Origin: Sclerodactyla briareus
Taxonomy: Eukaryota; Echinodermata; Holothuroidea; Dendrochirotida; Sclerodactylidae
DNA: 64,000 bases
Assembly (NCBI GenBank): GCA_026419785.1
Contig: JAODTK010003821.1
Span: forward strand, 248,001 to 312,000
Direction of reading: 5' to 3'
Shown here: positions 44,111 to 55,292 of the stretch, piece after piece
Layout of the letters: every line of letters begins with the position of its first letter
How positions within the stretch are numbered: position 1 is the first letter of the stretch
Notes under the pieces: generated by a model
Told to the model about the DNA's origin: nothing
The model's database searches: none
Seen by the model: the letters and a program-made list of their open reading frames with translations, nothing else
Translations under genes and position numbers: made by a program

Positions 44111-46669
44111 CACGTTCAAAGGTCTTTACAGGGGCACAATGGGGCCATTGTTTGAAAAATGCCTACATAATTGTATCATTCGTCTTGGTAATTGTGCGGT
44201 TGAGCTTACAGAACATTGGTGCTCTAGTGATACGTACGACGGACCAATAAGAAAAATGACGATAATGCACGAGGTTATCATGACGGAATTAGTTGTTCAC
44301 TGAATTTTCGCATCTTTCGCGAACCTTTGTCAGAACCCCACACCCAAATTGGAGAGTTTTTATGTGAGAGTTTCTTGATTATTTCAATTCTACTCTCGAC
44401 AGAATAAGGAAATCTATTGACATCACGGGGAGGGGGAGGGGGGGGGGGGAGGGACGATTCCAAAGGCTGCCAGGACCTCACAGAGTAAAGTTGTGTTGGT
44501 GGCCCATGATAACAGAAAAATATGAAAAAATAGGTATTCCCACTTAAAATAAGACAGGAAATATTCTTTCAGATTTGTTTTGTGAACAATTTGTCAGCTT
44601 TTATTCGGGATCCATCTATAGTTCGTTTGTAAAGGGCGTGGTTTCAAAAGTGCAGTTTTACATAGGTGGTTTCCCCCTGAGTGCACGAGTCAATTTCGTC
44701 GCAATGGCTGCTGATGCGCCTTAGCGGGCTTTCTCAAATTGGCCTGTGAACGTACCAAATTCAACAAAAAAAAAACCCATACAGATCTACCATTACCATT
44801 AGCCCTACGAAACTATCCACTGAGGAGTACCATATGTTGAGATACCCATGGGTGGCGGGATGATCCACAATGATGTGTTAGTCGCAAAAGGTGTCGTTAG
44901 TGGGTATGTGTGCATTGCCATGTCTGTCTTTTTTTTTTGTGCGTGCGATATCTTCTTATTCGGAAGGGATGGACCGTAGTAAACATATCGCACACACTGA
45001 ATAGTCCAAATCACATCTTTTCTCCGAAAGTAGGCCAACAAATCCATTCAAAATTGTTGGAATTACAAACTCGTAAAGTATGAGCTCCATCATTCAAGAA
45101 GCAGGTAGTTTTTTATCGTTATTTAAAACAGGATCACAGATTTTTGATGCACCCACCACACCAGGACTACCACAAATTCCTCTACTTAGGCATGGGATCA
45201 GAAATGGTAATGATATAATTCTTTAACCAACCTGCACCCAAGCGATAATCAGTCATACCGTATACGTGAGAAAAACAATTAGAGAATGCGAAATTCTGGA
45301 CAACAATATGAAATGGGGACGTTTATTTATTTTACATAATTCATTATACTAAAAATCAATATATTGTAATAGATATTTACACATGGCTATAATGCTTACC
45401 ATATGGAGAACAAGCAAATAGAAAGAATGATTATTTACGCGAGCAAATGCATTGTGATTTGTTCAAGTAGGTCTGGGGAGCCAAAGCCAACCCACCCTGC
45501 CCCAACCTCCATCCAACCCTTAGACCTCCCCACAACACACCAGGATTGTGTTAAACCCGCAGTATTACTCTATTCCTCAGTTTTAAGAGTTGAAGACCAC
45601 GATACTGTATCTGGTAATCAATAGGAGAGAACTCAATCTAATGTATCTGAATAATGAAAGATGTCAACTATTTGAAGAACAAAAAACAGGATTAGTCAGG
45701 AGAACACCACAGTGGACCAGGTTGTGTACGGCTACAAAAAACAGTCAGCTTAAAGTACGTCTACCTTTAATAATGCATACACCGTCAGACTTATATTGTA
45801 GATTGAACCATTGCTTTTTCAGTGTGTTTGATCGAATGGTAGAAGGTTTCAAGGATAATAATATTAAGAAAGAAGATAGAATTAATAATTCATTTTGATA
45901 AGCAGTGCCCACCAACCTTATATTTCGTGAACAATGGTCTGTGTCTATTTCATGTTCATGGGGAGTAACACATACAATGGCCAGGCGGTCATTTTTTTTT
46001 CTCTAGAATTGTCCCCACAAATTTGACCGAACGAAATATTTGATGAACATTTAGCAGTGTATCTTTCCCTTAGTCCCTCAAGTTCACAAAGGTGTCTCTG
46101 CTATCACTCCCTTAGAGACGGAGAAGAGGGTAGTGCTAAGAGTTAGTAAAAACAGAAAAGATCAATTGCAGCTCAGTGAATCACTGACAGCTTCAGAGAC
46201 CCTTGACCTTCTGCACGGAATGAAACCGTTCACAATCTCTCGCGAAATTACAGTGGATCACTGAGTGAAAATTATTGCCTATTTTCAAATTTGTCACTCA
46301 TCACCCCTACCATGGCAGTCTAAAGCTCCAATAAGAATGACATAAACCATTTTTTGTGAAAATCCACATTACAAAATCCTTGACGAATGTGAATGTTGAA
46401 ATGTAAAATTCATTATGAGGATTTCGGATTCCCAAACTCCAGTGATCTTTTGAACTCTTCCAAAGCAAGGTGAACAATTCAGGGCAACAGTATGGGGCTG
46501 GGATCCATTGATGATGATATCAAGACCAATAAATGGTGGATCATATTGATTCTATGGGAGTATCTTCCTAATGAAGCAATTTAACATCCTGTTCATGAGT
46601 TGCTAGATATTATAGCGCTTTTACATTAATATACAGTTTATTCTTCTGAAAAACCTCCTCTCCCAAAAT
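44111..46669. other. Gene-free stretch with dispersed repeat pieces
   Basis: The word tcatgacggaattagttgttca near 44277 is close to atgacggaacttgctgttcg near 60899. The block tttgtgaacaatttgtcag near 44580 recurs in the 29.6-35 kb duplication. There is a purine-rich G-run tract at 44427-44452. Frames 45403-45624 and 45590-45898 look protein-like in part but have no recognisable family or splice context. Confidence 0.4.
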
Positions 46670-47115
46670 TATTCTTGTAACATTCGTGTGGAATCCCTAC
46701 TTTGCGAAAGAAAGCAGTAATGAAAAAGGTCAAGCGTTTTAGGGCAACTAGAAGATTCAATGTCTACGAGGAAGTTGAGGGTCTCGGCTAATACCATGGA
46801 GCGAGGTGGAATTCGGGGTGACGTGATCCAGGTTTTAAAATTGTCCATGGACTCGTTGGGACTCGTGGCCTCCTGTCCTTCCACCACTTCTTTGAATTCT
46901 CCGATGTTACTGCAAAATAGAGGCAATCGTCTCAAGCTTTGTGGCAAGCGTTGTAGATTGGACATTGTAAATAGGTTTCTTCTCGCAGAGAGTGATCAGT
47001 GCGTGGAATTGTCTTCCTGAAAATGATTGTTTTTCATCAGAGTGTGAATGCGTTCAAGAACAGTCTCGAATTATTTTTCAGGAATCACGGGAGAATTTTG
47101 AGAATGATTTAGATT
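46670..47115 (+). pseudogene. Jockey/CR1-like LINE reverse transcriptase relic 3 (C-terminal end)
   Basis: In several plus frames the region gives the C-terminal tail typical of this LINE class: a GDVIQVFK-like block near 46818, FFEFSDVT near 46890, RGNRLKLCGKRCRLDIVN, and FFSQRVISAWNCLPEND near 46976-47025. The last is the F-x-x-R-V-x-x-x-W-N-x-L-P signature. FENDLDFW near 47095 corresponds to the final F-K-x-R-L-D helix. Frame changes are frequent. Only the 3' part is present. Confidence 0.85.
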
Positions 47116-50100
47116 TTTGGTCATTTTTTTCCTGGGATTGTCTGTGGCTTCGGGTCGGTCATGAGGATTATGTCCTTCCTGACCCTTTTTATCACTCAAA
47201 ACTGAACTAAACATACCGCAGACCACATCGCATTTATGGAACCTAGCCAAACCCCGGTAGTTCAAACAAAAATGCACACCTCCTAAATTATAGGTTCCGG
47301 CAAGTTAATGACATAGCTTACAGTTGAATGGATAGCAAAACACAGTTCCGCACAATGGTGACAACAGTTTTTTTTTTTACCGGCAAAATGTGGAAAGAGG
47401 GATAAATGAAATGCTCGGATAGGGGAAGTTAAGACCATTACAGTGTCATTGTTAACCCTTTTAGCAGTTTTTTATAACAATCACACAATACACTACGTTA
47501 TGGGCTATCAACTCTGGCTGCTCCGAGGACTTTGAAATTGGCGGAAAAGTGCAAATGTTTCCATCGTAATATGAGAAGACACCTGATTAGTAGCTATTCT
47601 GGATTTCCCTCAGGGAAAATACTGGGGGTGGGATGAGTGCGGGGGGGGGCTCGAACTTATTATTTTCATATTGTTTTGTTTGTTGGCTATTATTGTTGGC
47701 AGGAGTGTCTCTCGACAAGCCTACTGGGGGTTTCATCTTCGCTTCCTTTCCCTGCCTTTATTATGAACTTTCTGGATGCTATATACTATCGTTCGGATAT
47801 GTTGCTGAGAGAGATGAAACAAATAACATAATCGAAACAAAACAAAACCCTCCTCACCTGAAATACAACAGACCTCCCTGTAACCTAGAGTCATAGATAT
47901 ACATATATTTCTGTGCACACATTTCTGTGTTGATACAACATGGTATACAGACAGCTGGCCTGTCCAGTATTTTATTACTATAACTGGGGCACACATATTC
48001 CTTTATCGTTATTTATTATCCGTAATCATTCCTATAACGCCCTTCTACCTTTAGGCGCCCCACAACTTTTTGGAAACATACCGTGCAAGTGTGTGTTATG
48101 CTACACCAGGAAAGCCAGAAATTTTAGAGGTTATGATCGATTAACTACTAAAAAGTTGATCATTTTCCTTCATTCCTCATAGATATATCCAAAATGAACA
48201 TAGATCCGAAAAAGAGCATCCACTTTGGTGGTGTATCAAGTTTGGGCGATCTACGATTGTGTATGTCTCTAGATACTCATTTAAGCACCTAAACTTCCGC
48301 AAGCACCCCCGGCCACTTACCATAAGAAATAGTACATGAGACAAGGTGAGAAGATATGCGAGCTGAACCGCTATCTGGTTCGAGGGGATTTTTTGTGTCC
48401 TCACTAAACACTAATTGTTTTTACAGAAGCCATTCCCTTCAGTTAGTGGTCTTTACTATCATACAGGAATGCAGATGTACAACTACAATAACATAAGTCT
48501 TCAGGTTAAACTTGACAATCCCTCTCAAAGCACTGCATGAATATTTGTGATGCAACATATCATCGACCCATCAAGAAAAATGCCTACCATGCACTTGTTT
48601 TCACGTAACCTCTCATTTGAATCATCCAACCACTGCACCTTTGAAAGCAACACATGGATCTGCTGGTGAACACTCTTTTAAATATTGAATTTTATTCATT
48701 TTCGTACAGCCTTCGATATATTTCCACCATTTGTCATCGCTTGAAAACAAATTGAAGCCATACCTCTCCTGTCCGCTGTTTTCCTGATTTGTAAGTGCCT
48801 GTTTCTATTTTTGTTATTTGTCCTTGTGGGCTTTGAGTTCGCTGAGGATTTGGCACCTAAAAAATTGTTATTATTGGAAATCAGCATGTGCAGTGTAAAC
48901 TCAGGAGCAACACTCACTTGTACCTCCTTGTATGTTATGTCATTGCATGGACCAGATGATTGGTGTAGATAACACTAAAAAGGAGTGAGTGTTGAATTTC
49001 ATATTCAAGATCAAGTGTAGAAATGGCACCCAATAGTGGCCCCTTCCCTCCCTCCCCCCCCCCCCCCCCCCCGATCCCTACCCACACAGCCATCTGGGTA
49101 AATCTTTATGTTATTGTACCATAAGTCCTGGCTGCCCAAAACATTCAAGGCTCCCGCACATACAGCGGCATGGGGTCACATGTGATCTATAATTTACCCG
49201 GATAGACACTGGACCTTGCTCTGTTTTTCCTCCCGTCATCACTGAGAAGCTAGTTGCAAGAGCGCACCCAACAACACACTGATCAAGTCCCACATACATT
49301 GAACAGTTCGTTTTTAAGTACACTAGTGGGGAAATGTGTCTCCAAAGAACCCGCCCATGACTGATGCAGACTCTACATACAATTTAGTAGGTTCTACTCG
49401 TCTCATACCACCTTACCATGTAGGAACCATAAACCCTCCCCCCCTCCTCTCCCCTACGGGAGTGGATTCTTCAACCCTTGACGGTATTGTGGGCCCAGGT
49501 TGACAGGCAGCAACCCTACAGGAGCTGGACCAGTTGGCATAGCTGTCATTGCTAATAATTCACAGAGAAAAATATTCTTTGATAGTCTATGGTACATTTC
49601 CCTCAAAAATAGTTGAGGCAATATAACGGAGGCTATATATCACTTCACATGAGATACCTTGAATGTTACCCAGAAGCCTTGTGCTTATTGTGAAGAAACC
49701 TTTTCTGCTTATTTGACTTTGAATAACTTCTTTCTTTACTGCAAACATGGACATAAAAACATCACTGTGTCTTCTGGCATGATGGTACGCAGGCAGTCCA
49801 CTTTTTTTTCTCAAGTTGCCGGAATAAAGGCAAAACTTTAGTTTACCTCCTCGTTGACATGTAAAGCCTGTGACAAACATGGGGAATTTGGGTAAGCTAA
49901 TTGATGGAAAACCACGTTTTTTGCAACAGTCTTTTGATCTTTTTTGTACAGGAGATAACCTGAACTCGATTCACCCTAGAGATAACAATTGTATTGGTGT
50001 TTCGTGAAACTCGAACTCTTCCAAATATCACATTGTTGCATAAAATGTGGTGTCACCACACCTGATTTTAGAATGGTTTTATTTCTAACCCTACCACTTG

Positions 50101-50604
50101 GCCTAAACTAATCAGTCAAAAACCCTTTTCTACAAATAGCTTTAAGATCACATTTCACACAATCTTAGTTTTCTTCACAGGAACTATTAGGATATAACAG
50201 GCCACAATTATTCATTTTTAATAATTTTGCGCGCGTACACACGCTAGAATCTCTTTGCACATAGTGAAAGGGTTTAGGCACTGACCGGTTTGGTGGGAAA
50301 CTCAACTCACGATACTAGCACAGGTGAGAGAGACTATATCTGAACCCCACACCCAGATCCTGGAAAATTCCGCATGATGCCTTGTGAGTATTACGGAATA
50401 ATGAATTAATGATTTCATGGGGTGGTGAGATGAGAAGGCTGCCCATAGACAAAAGTGACTGCATCGTGAAGCTTTGTATTCCCCTCTCATATCTCGTGAA
50501 CAATCTTGAATTTTGTCTTTATTTTTCTAAACCGTGGTCCATTTGTTACATAACTCTCAAAAGTACATGTTTTGAATGCATTGTTCACATGTTTCACCCC
50601 ATGT
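47116..50604. other. Gene-free stretch
   Basis: No coding domain or RNA gene recognised. There is a 19-base C-run at 49054-49072. The frames 47633-47896 and 47733-47996 overlap antisense. The block 50330-50560 (gaaccccacacccagatcc, ctcatatctcgtgaacaatc) is related to 44330-44600 and to part of the 29.6-35 kb duplication. Confidence 0.45.
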
Positions 50605-50757
50605 GTTGCTCCAATCTCTAGTGCTGACCAACCAGCGACAGGCAACAGGTACCATTTTTTTCAAGTCTTTGATATGACCCAACCGGGATTTGAACCCCGA
50701 TCTCCCGGTGAAAGGACAACCCGCTAACATTGTGCCAACCACTTGGTAAAACACAAG
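50605..50757 (-). mobile_element. tRNA-derived SINE, copy 2
   Basis: On the minus strand it begins accaagtggttggcacaat. It has an exact B-box GGTTCAAATCC (50686-50696) preceded by a D-arm-like region, then ggtcatatcaaagacttga, tggtacctgttgcctgtcg and a gattggagc end. It matches 19313-19463 over its whole length. The tRNA-like head implies transcription by RNA polymerase III. Confidence 0.75.
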
Positions 50758-51015
50758 TACGATACCAGTGAATATTGGTCGTGATAACCACACACGCAGC
50801 TATTCCCACCTAGGCAATACCCACCCAGAACACTACCACCTGAATCAAATCACAGTTATCAGGCATTAAAGTGTGAAAATTTGTCCAGGTGGGTGGGTAT
50901 CCATTCACATTTCGATCCCTAGTAGTTGTTTCATCCAGTTCATTCAGCTGAGAATGTGAATTAACACGTGAATGACATTTGCCAGCTCACTACATGAACA
51001 TTCCTCAGTGAGGAA

Positions 51016-51141
51016 TCAAGGAACATCCGTGCCAGTATCAGGTTCTTCCTCCACTGGAGTATCAAACCCCCAGTCCAGCTTTTTGAGCTCCTCCACCCTA
51101 GCAAAGCTCTCATTGTTATACCTATCCATCATTGTCTGGAC
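51016..51141 (-). CDS. Terminal coding exon of an unidentified gene
   Basis: Minus strand: the acceptor cctcttgtttcttggcag ends at 51142, an excellent polypyrimidine-AG. It is followed by 41 codons and a stop: VQTMMDRYNNESFARVEELK then KLDWGFDTPVEEEPDTGTDV and P. The segment is predicted to form a charged helix with an acidic tail. It contains K-K-L-D-W-G-F, which looks conserved in character. It is not a known repeat in this window. Phase at the acceptor is 0. The family is not recognised and the upstream exon joining it is uncertain. Confidence 0.5.
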   Translation of the reverse strand, partial: VQTMMDRYNNESFARVEELKKLDWGFDTPVEEEPDTGTDVP

Positions 51142-51407
51142 CTGCCAAGAAACAAGAGGCCATGAAATCTTAGCTAGGGAGAACAAACAAATCTCAATTA
51201 ATAACAGCTAAATCACTATATCAGAGACTACTTAGCTTGTCGAGTCGATGAGGAACAAGCCCAGTCGTCACTTACTCATTCATGCGAGAACATAACTGGG
51301 AGGCACATATCAGGCCTGTAGCCAGCCTTCTGAGTCAGAGGGTGGAGGTGGGGGTGGCTAGACAATTTATTCACGATCAGGACATTTCTTTGAAGCTGAC
51401 CACTAAC

Positions 51408-51477
51408 TTTATGCAGGTTCGGTCGAAACAAGCCAGTCTTTCCCGTTCACTCTCATCCATGACCCTGGCCGAGTAAA
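51408..51477 (-). CDS. Possible upstream exon of the same unidentified gene
   Basis: Minus strand: between an AG at 51478 and a donor gttagt at 51407, 70 bases read YSARVMDESERERLACFDRT and CIK. The residue mix is protein-like and the strand matches the terminal exon 270 bases away. The phase left by this donor does not fit the phase of that exon. Either the donor is the weaker GT four bases later, or another exon lies between, or this is chance. Confidence 0.28.
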
Positions 51478-52449
51478 CTCAGCACAACCCTTTGGCGGGG
51501 CCCACTCGTGTCTCCACAATTTTCAATTCTTCCCAATTACTGCTTTCTTTTTGCTTTCTTCTCGCTATTTTTTTTGCGTGTTTCCCTCCTCACCCCTCCT
51601 TCATTTCCTGTTTGCTAGCCTTCAATTTTCTGATTGCCCTCTCGAGCCTCTGTCAGGGTGGGAACTAGTGCCCCCCCCCCCCTACTGTAACCTATCCACC
51701 ACTTCCCATTGCCCTCTTCTGAGCAGTGATGATCCCGGCCCGATCCTGGGCGATCCTGGGCCCGATCTATCCCTAAAATGTTCTGAGGTATCCTGCAAAT
51801 CTGCAAAAGTAATACTGAGTCTGTGAGATAGGCCCTTACCCAGAGATTCCGTCCGACAGACATGCAAAAAATAGTTTTTCAGTCTTGGAAATCAAATACA
51901 CGTCCTCATCCCAAATCTCCAGTCTGAAGGATTTTCAGTCTAACAGTTTCAAATATGAAAAATTTGACCCGGGCCAATATGAAATATTGAAATACGTCTG
52001 AATAATTTTTGAATAAATGGTGTGAAACAGGTATGTTGAAAGGCTGGCTGGATTTAGTTTATTTGGGCCAGGGCTCCAAAAATGTCAGTGGCCCACCTTA
52101 GTCTGCTATGTAAAGAGGAACCCCACAATACGGCTTGATATTCTCGTTCTGGGAATACTAATATCCCATGTAAAGCTTGGACTAAGAATGTTCCCTCAAC
52201 AACAGGATCATATTTCGTTCTCATATTAGAAAGTGTCCCCCAAACCCTCCTTTCCAAATGCGCAAGCATCACATTTTCCCGGTGTTTAGTCAACTTACCA
52301 CTGTATTGGGAGGGGCCTTTGTATGACATACAATCTTTAGCAATGAACTGATGTCTTAGACAGAGTTGCGTGCTGTATAGTAAAGGTGTGACAAGTCACT
52401 ACTGAACAGGTGATATCTGTAAAGCCCTCTGATAATCTTCTCGTGGAAA
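51478..52449. other. Gene-free stretch
   Basis: No supported exon. The frame 52054-52329 (minus) reads like protein in parts (HLERRVWGTLSNMRTKYDPV) but has no recognised family and no clear splice sites. A short direct repeat gatcctgggc lies at 51742-51763. Confidence 0.35.
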
Positions 52450-52770
52450 GTGCTATATAAATAATAAATAAAATAAATAATGTAGCTTTATATAACACAC
52501 GTACCAGCTAACAGCTACTCAAGGCGCTTCCCAACATTACCCCTGCTCATATGAAACCTAATACGCACTCTGACAATCCCGAGAGTATGTGGCTGCTAAT
52601 ACAGCGCCGATTGAACCATGCTCCTCACAGGTTCCCAGTCTACCCTTGGTTGAGAGAATCAGTGACGCGAACCCACACCTCTGGATTACAAGCTCGAGGT
52701 TTGACCATTAGCTACTCACGCTCTCTAAGAATGAGATATTATTATTACTTACTCATCACTGATGCTGAGG
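52450..52770. repeat. Dispersed repeat with AATAA tail
   Basis: A (AAATAAAT)-type tract at about 52455-52483 is followed by tagctttatataacacac, then ctcaaggcgcttccc, gctaatacagcgccgattga and gcgaacccacacctctggat. From memory this succession of blocks is widespread in marine deuterostome genomes. No terminal structure was resolved. Confidence 0.4.
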
Positions 52771-52853
52771 CCTGCTCAACGTTCCGCATTGTTCTGGTTC
52801 ATCATGCTGTAATCTCCACCAATGGATCCCGTGGTGGGTACATGAGGGGCCTG

Positions 52854-53096
52854 TTAGGGTCCCAGATCCCATGATGTCTCCGCTTCCCCGAGAGTGCTTG
52901 GCCCAGCTAAGGTACTGGGGCCCGCAGTCAGCGTGCTTGGCCCAGCTAAGGTACTGGGGCCCGCAGTCAGCGTGCTTGGCCCAGCTAAGGTACTGGGGCC
53001 CGCAGTCAGCGTGCTTGGACCAGCCTCCCCCGGGGCCTCCTCAGACAGCCGTAGTCGCTTTGCCCTGGAGTTCTTCTCCTGTTTGTATCGATCCAT
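52854..53096 (-). CDS. Open frame with MDRYKQEK start and AGPSTL repeats
   Basis: From an ATG at 53096 (minus strand) the frame reads MDRYKQEKNSRAKRLRLSEE, then APGEAGPSTL, followed by a 13-residue repeat TAGPSTLAGPSTL made by the 39-bp minisatellite, and stops at 52854. A short basic start, a KRLRL-like nuclear signal and a Ser/Pro/Thr-rich repeat recall the N-termini of ZMYM1-like or hAT-related proteins. No zinc finger or transposase domain follows in the window. It could be the first exon of such a protein or chance extended by the repeat. Confidence 0.35.
   Translation of the reverse strand: MDRYKQEKNSRAKRLRLSEEAPGEAGPSTLTAGPSTLAGPSTLTAGPSTLAGPSTLTAGPSTLAGPSTLGEAETSWDLGP
52894..53024. 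repeat. 39-bp minisatellite, 3.3 copies
   Basis: The unit starting gtgcttggcccagctaagg repeats at 52894, 52933 and 52972, with a partial copy at 53011. The full copies are identical. The period is a multiple of three, keeping frames open on both strands. Confidence 0.92.
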
Positions 53097-53099
53097 CTT

Positions 53100-53979
53100 A
53101 ACACAACAGCTTACCATGAACTTAGTGACAGTAAATCACTTCACCAACAAGTTGGGTCAGGTTCCTGAATCTGTGAATACTGACCCCTGACTGCACCCTT
53201 CACTTATCCTAATATACATCAATCACCCACCGTCATACAGATCTGGAATAAACAACCAAACGCTTCAATATCTTTGGACAAATAGTGGACAACACTTCAG
53301 GAACCACAGCTTTCGACATTTGGAATGAATGAAGCAATTTCTACACACTGCATAATAACCCACAGCGAAATTTGGATTGAACCCTTCGAAATAGACACAC
53401 TGAAATGACCTCCCGTGACATCCAGTCTATGTTCAAAACAGAGCACTAATGGTGCTGTAGCTCAACCCCACAGTGTACTAGAGGATGTACAATTATCATG
53501 TGTTAAATGTCAAGATCATGAGCCAAGAAGGCAGTCCTCAAGCAATAGGCCTATTTTGCCTTTTTACAACCTTTGACAATGAATCTCATGTGGCCAAACA
53601 GTTCTTAGCCCTTGTTACTCACTTTAGACAACATTCGTGAAGAAAGCCACATGAGAGAAAAAGGCAATTTCAAACAATGGCCTTCTGCACCCCTTTAGTG
53701 ACCTCTGACCTTACCTACACAAATCAGAAAATCCAATGAACATGGGTCCAATTTTGTCAACATCATCAAAGAATGACGGTTTTGCTTCTTTTCATCAGAT
53801 TTTACTGCTTCAATTCGAATGGCACTAATATATTGTAATCCAAATCTGCAAACAAGCTGAAAGAAGCACTGCCCAAGTAACATTATGGCACAGTTTCAAG
53901 GAAATCTATAATGTACTTACTTTGTATGAGGAAATTTTTTAATACATAATTGCCTATATTGCCCCGCTTTGACCTTCCG
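53100..53979. other. Gene-free stretch
   Basis: No coding or RNA feature recognised. 53690-53980 grades into the GGGCCC-rich array with gacctctgaccttacc and similar words. Confidence 0.4.
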
Positions 53980-55150
53980 AATCAACATGTCTCATGGGTC
54001 AATGAACAATGTGTCCAAGTTTGGTTGACATCTATTCACAGAATGACTGTTTTGGGGGCCCAAAAGGCAATTGTTTTGACACACTGGAAGAGTAGATAGT
54101 CTTATGGCCCAAGTGGGACCATAGACCAAAATCCAATAGCCAATTGGTATGACAATTCCATCATTATGATCGAGCATCAGCACTTTAGGAGGAGAACCAT
54201 TTTGCCGTCATTGCATGTGATGGGCCCTCGGGCCCAAACTGGCTTCTGGTCCACAATTCCTGAGAGCCCTGAAGGTATGGGCTACTAGGCCCTCATTATG
54301 AACCGAAAAACAACATCAGCCACTTGTGCTCAATTCGTAGAATCTTTTCCATGGGCCCCACTGGGGCCTATCAGCCAGAAGTTTTGGCTTTGGGTCCTAA
54401 ATCCCTTGTCACCCTGAAAGTACGGCTAATAGACTATCATATACCGAATCTCATCATGGGTGCAACTCTATTTGTAGGAGATTCGAGATTTAACAGTATT
54501 TCGTATAATGGGCTCTAGGGCCCAAATTGGGCCCTGGGCCCAAAATTCCTGAACAACTCCCATGGCCCTCTACCCAAGGACCATTACAGGTATCTTTGAG
54601 AAAATCAAAGCTTGTGGGGAGGAATGCATTTCAAGCACCATTGTGTGAAATATAATAACATGGGCCCTCGGCCCAAGGCGGACCTTGGAACAAAAAATCC
54701 TGAACACCAGAGGTATGTCTATTAGACCATCATTATGAACATTTGTCAATGATACAAGAGTTTTGCATATGTCACATAATGGGCCCCTTTGGCCCGAACT
54801 GGGCCCTGATCCCAAAATTCCTGATTCCATGGCCCTCATCCAAGAAAAAATACAGGTAACTTTGAAGAAAAATAATTGAAGCAGTTAGGAGGAGAGGCAT
54901 TCCAAGCACCGTTGTGTGAAATTTTCCATGAAATGGGCCCTCAGGCCCATCGGGACCCTGGACAAAAAATTCCTGAACACCCCGAAAGTACTGCTAAATA
55001 GACCATCATGATGACCGAACATCAGCACTTGGTCACCAAAATTTGTCGGAGAAGTATCGTTTTGCAGTTTTCACTTATTGGCCACCATTTTTGTGGCCCC
55101 TTCAATGACATTGGACCTTGACCTTTAGGTGGCCAAGAGGACCCTTCAGT
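53980..55150 (-). repeat. GGGCCC-rich repeat array, minus orientation
   Basis: Reverse-complement members of the family at 42690-44110. Words such as aaaattcctgaac, ggccctc and tagaccatcatgatgac recur near 54251, 54541, 54696, 54813 and 54965. The spacing between like half-units is about 270 bp in the right part, shorter than in the plus-strand array. Confidence 0.8.
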
Positions 55151-55214
55151 CAATAACCTGTGACCAAGTCTGGTAGAGATTAATCAAACAGGACATTTTG
55201 CGGCCCACAAGCAA

Positions 55215-55292
55215 AAGCTTACAGAATGGATGATGTATGGATGGATGGATGGATGGTGGATGATGGATAGATGGATAGATAGATAGAAGAGT
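55215..55292. repeat. (ATGG)n / (GATA)n microsatellite
   Basis: Tracts of atggatgg-type followed by gatagatagatag, ending near 55289. Confidence 0.9.

Noticed and set aside
45403..45898. Two overlapping plus frames read as a possible two-exon gene
   Set aside because: No consensus splice sites connect them, no family was recognised and the AT-rich flanks are non-coding in character.
50680..50757. A functional tRNA gene on the minus strand
   Set aside because: The B-box is exact but the acceptor stem and anticodon arm do not pair convincingly. The similarity continues into a non-tRNA body shared with 19313-19463, so it is a SINE.
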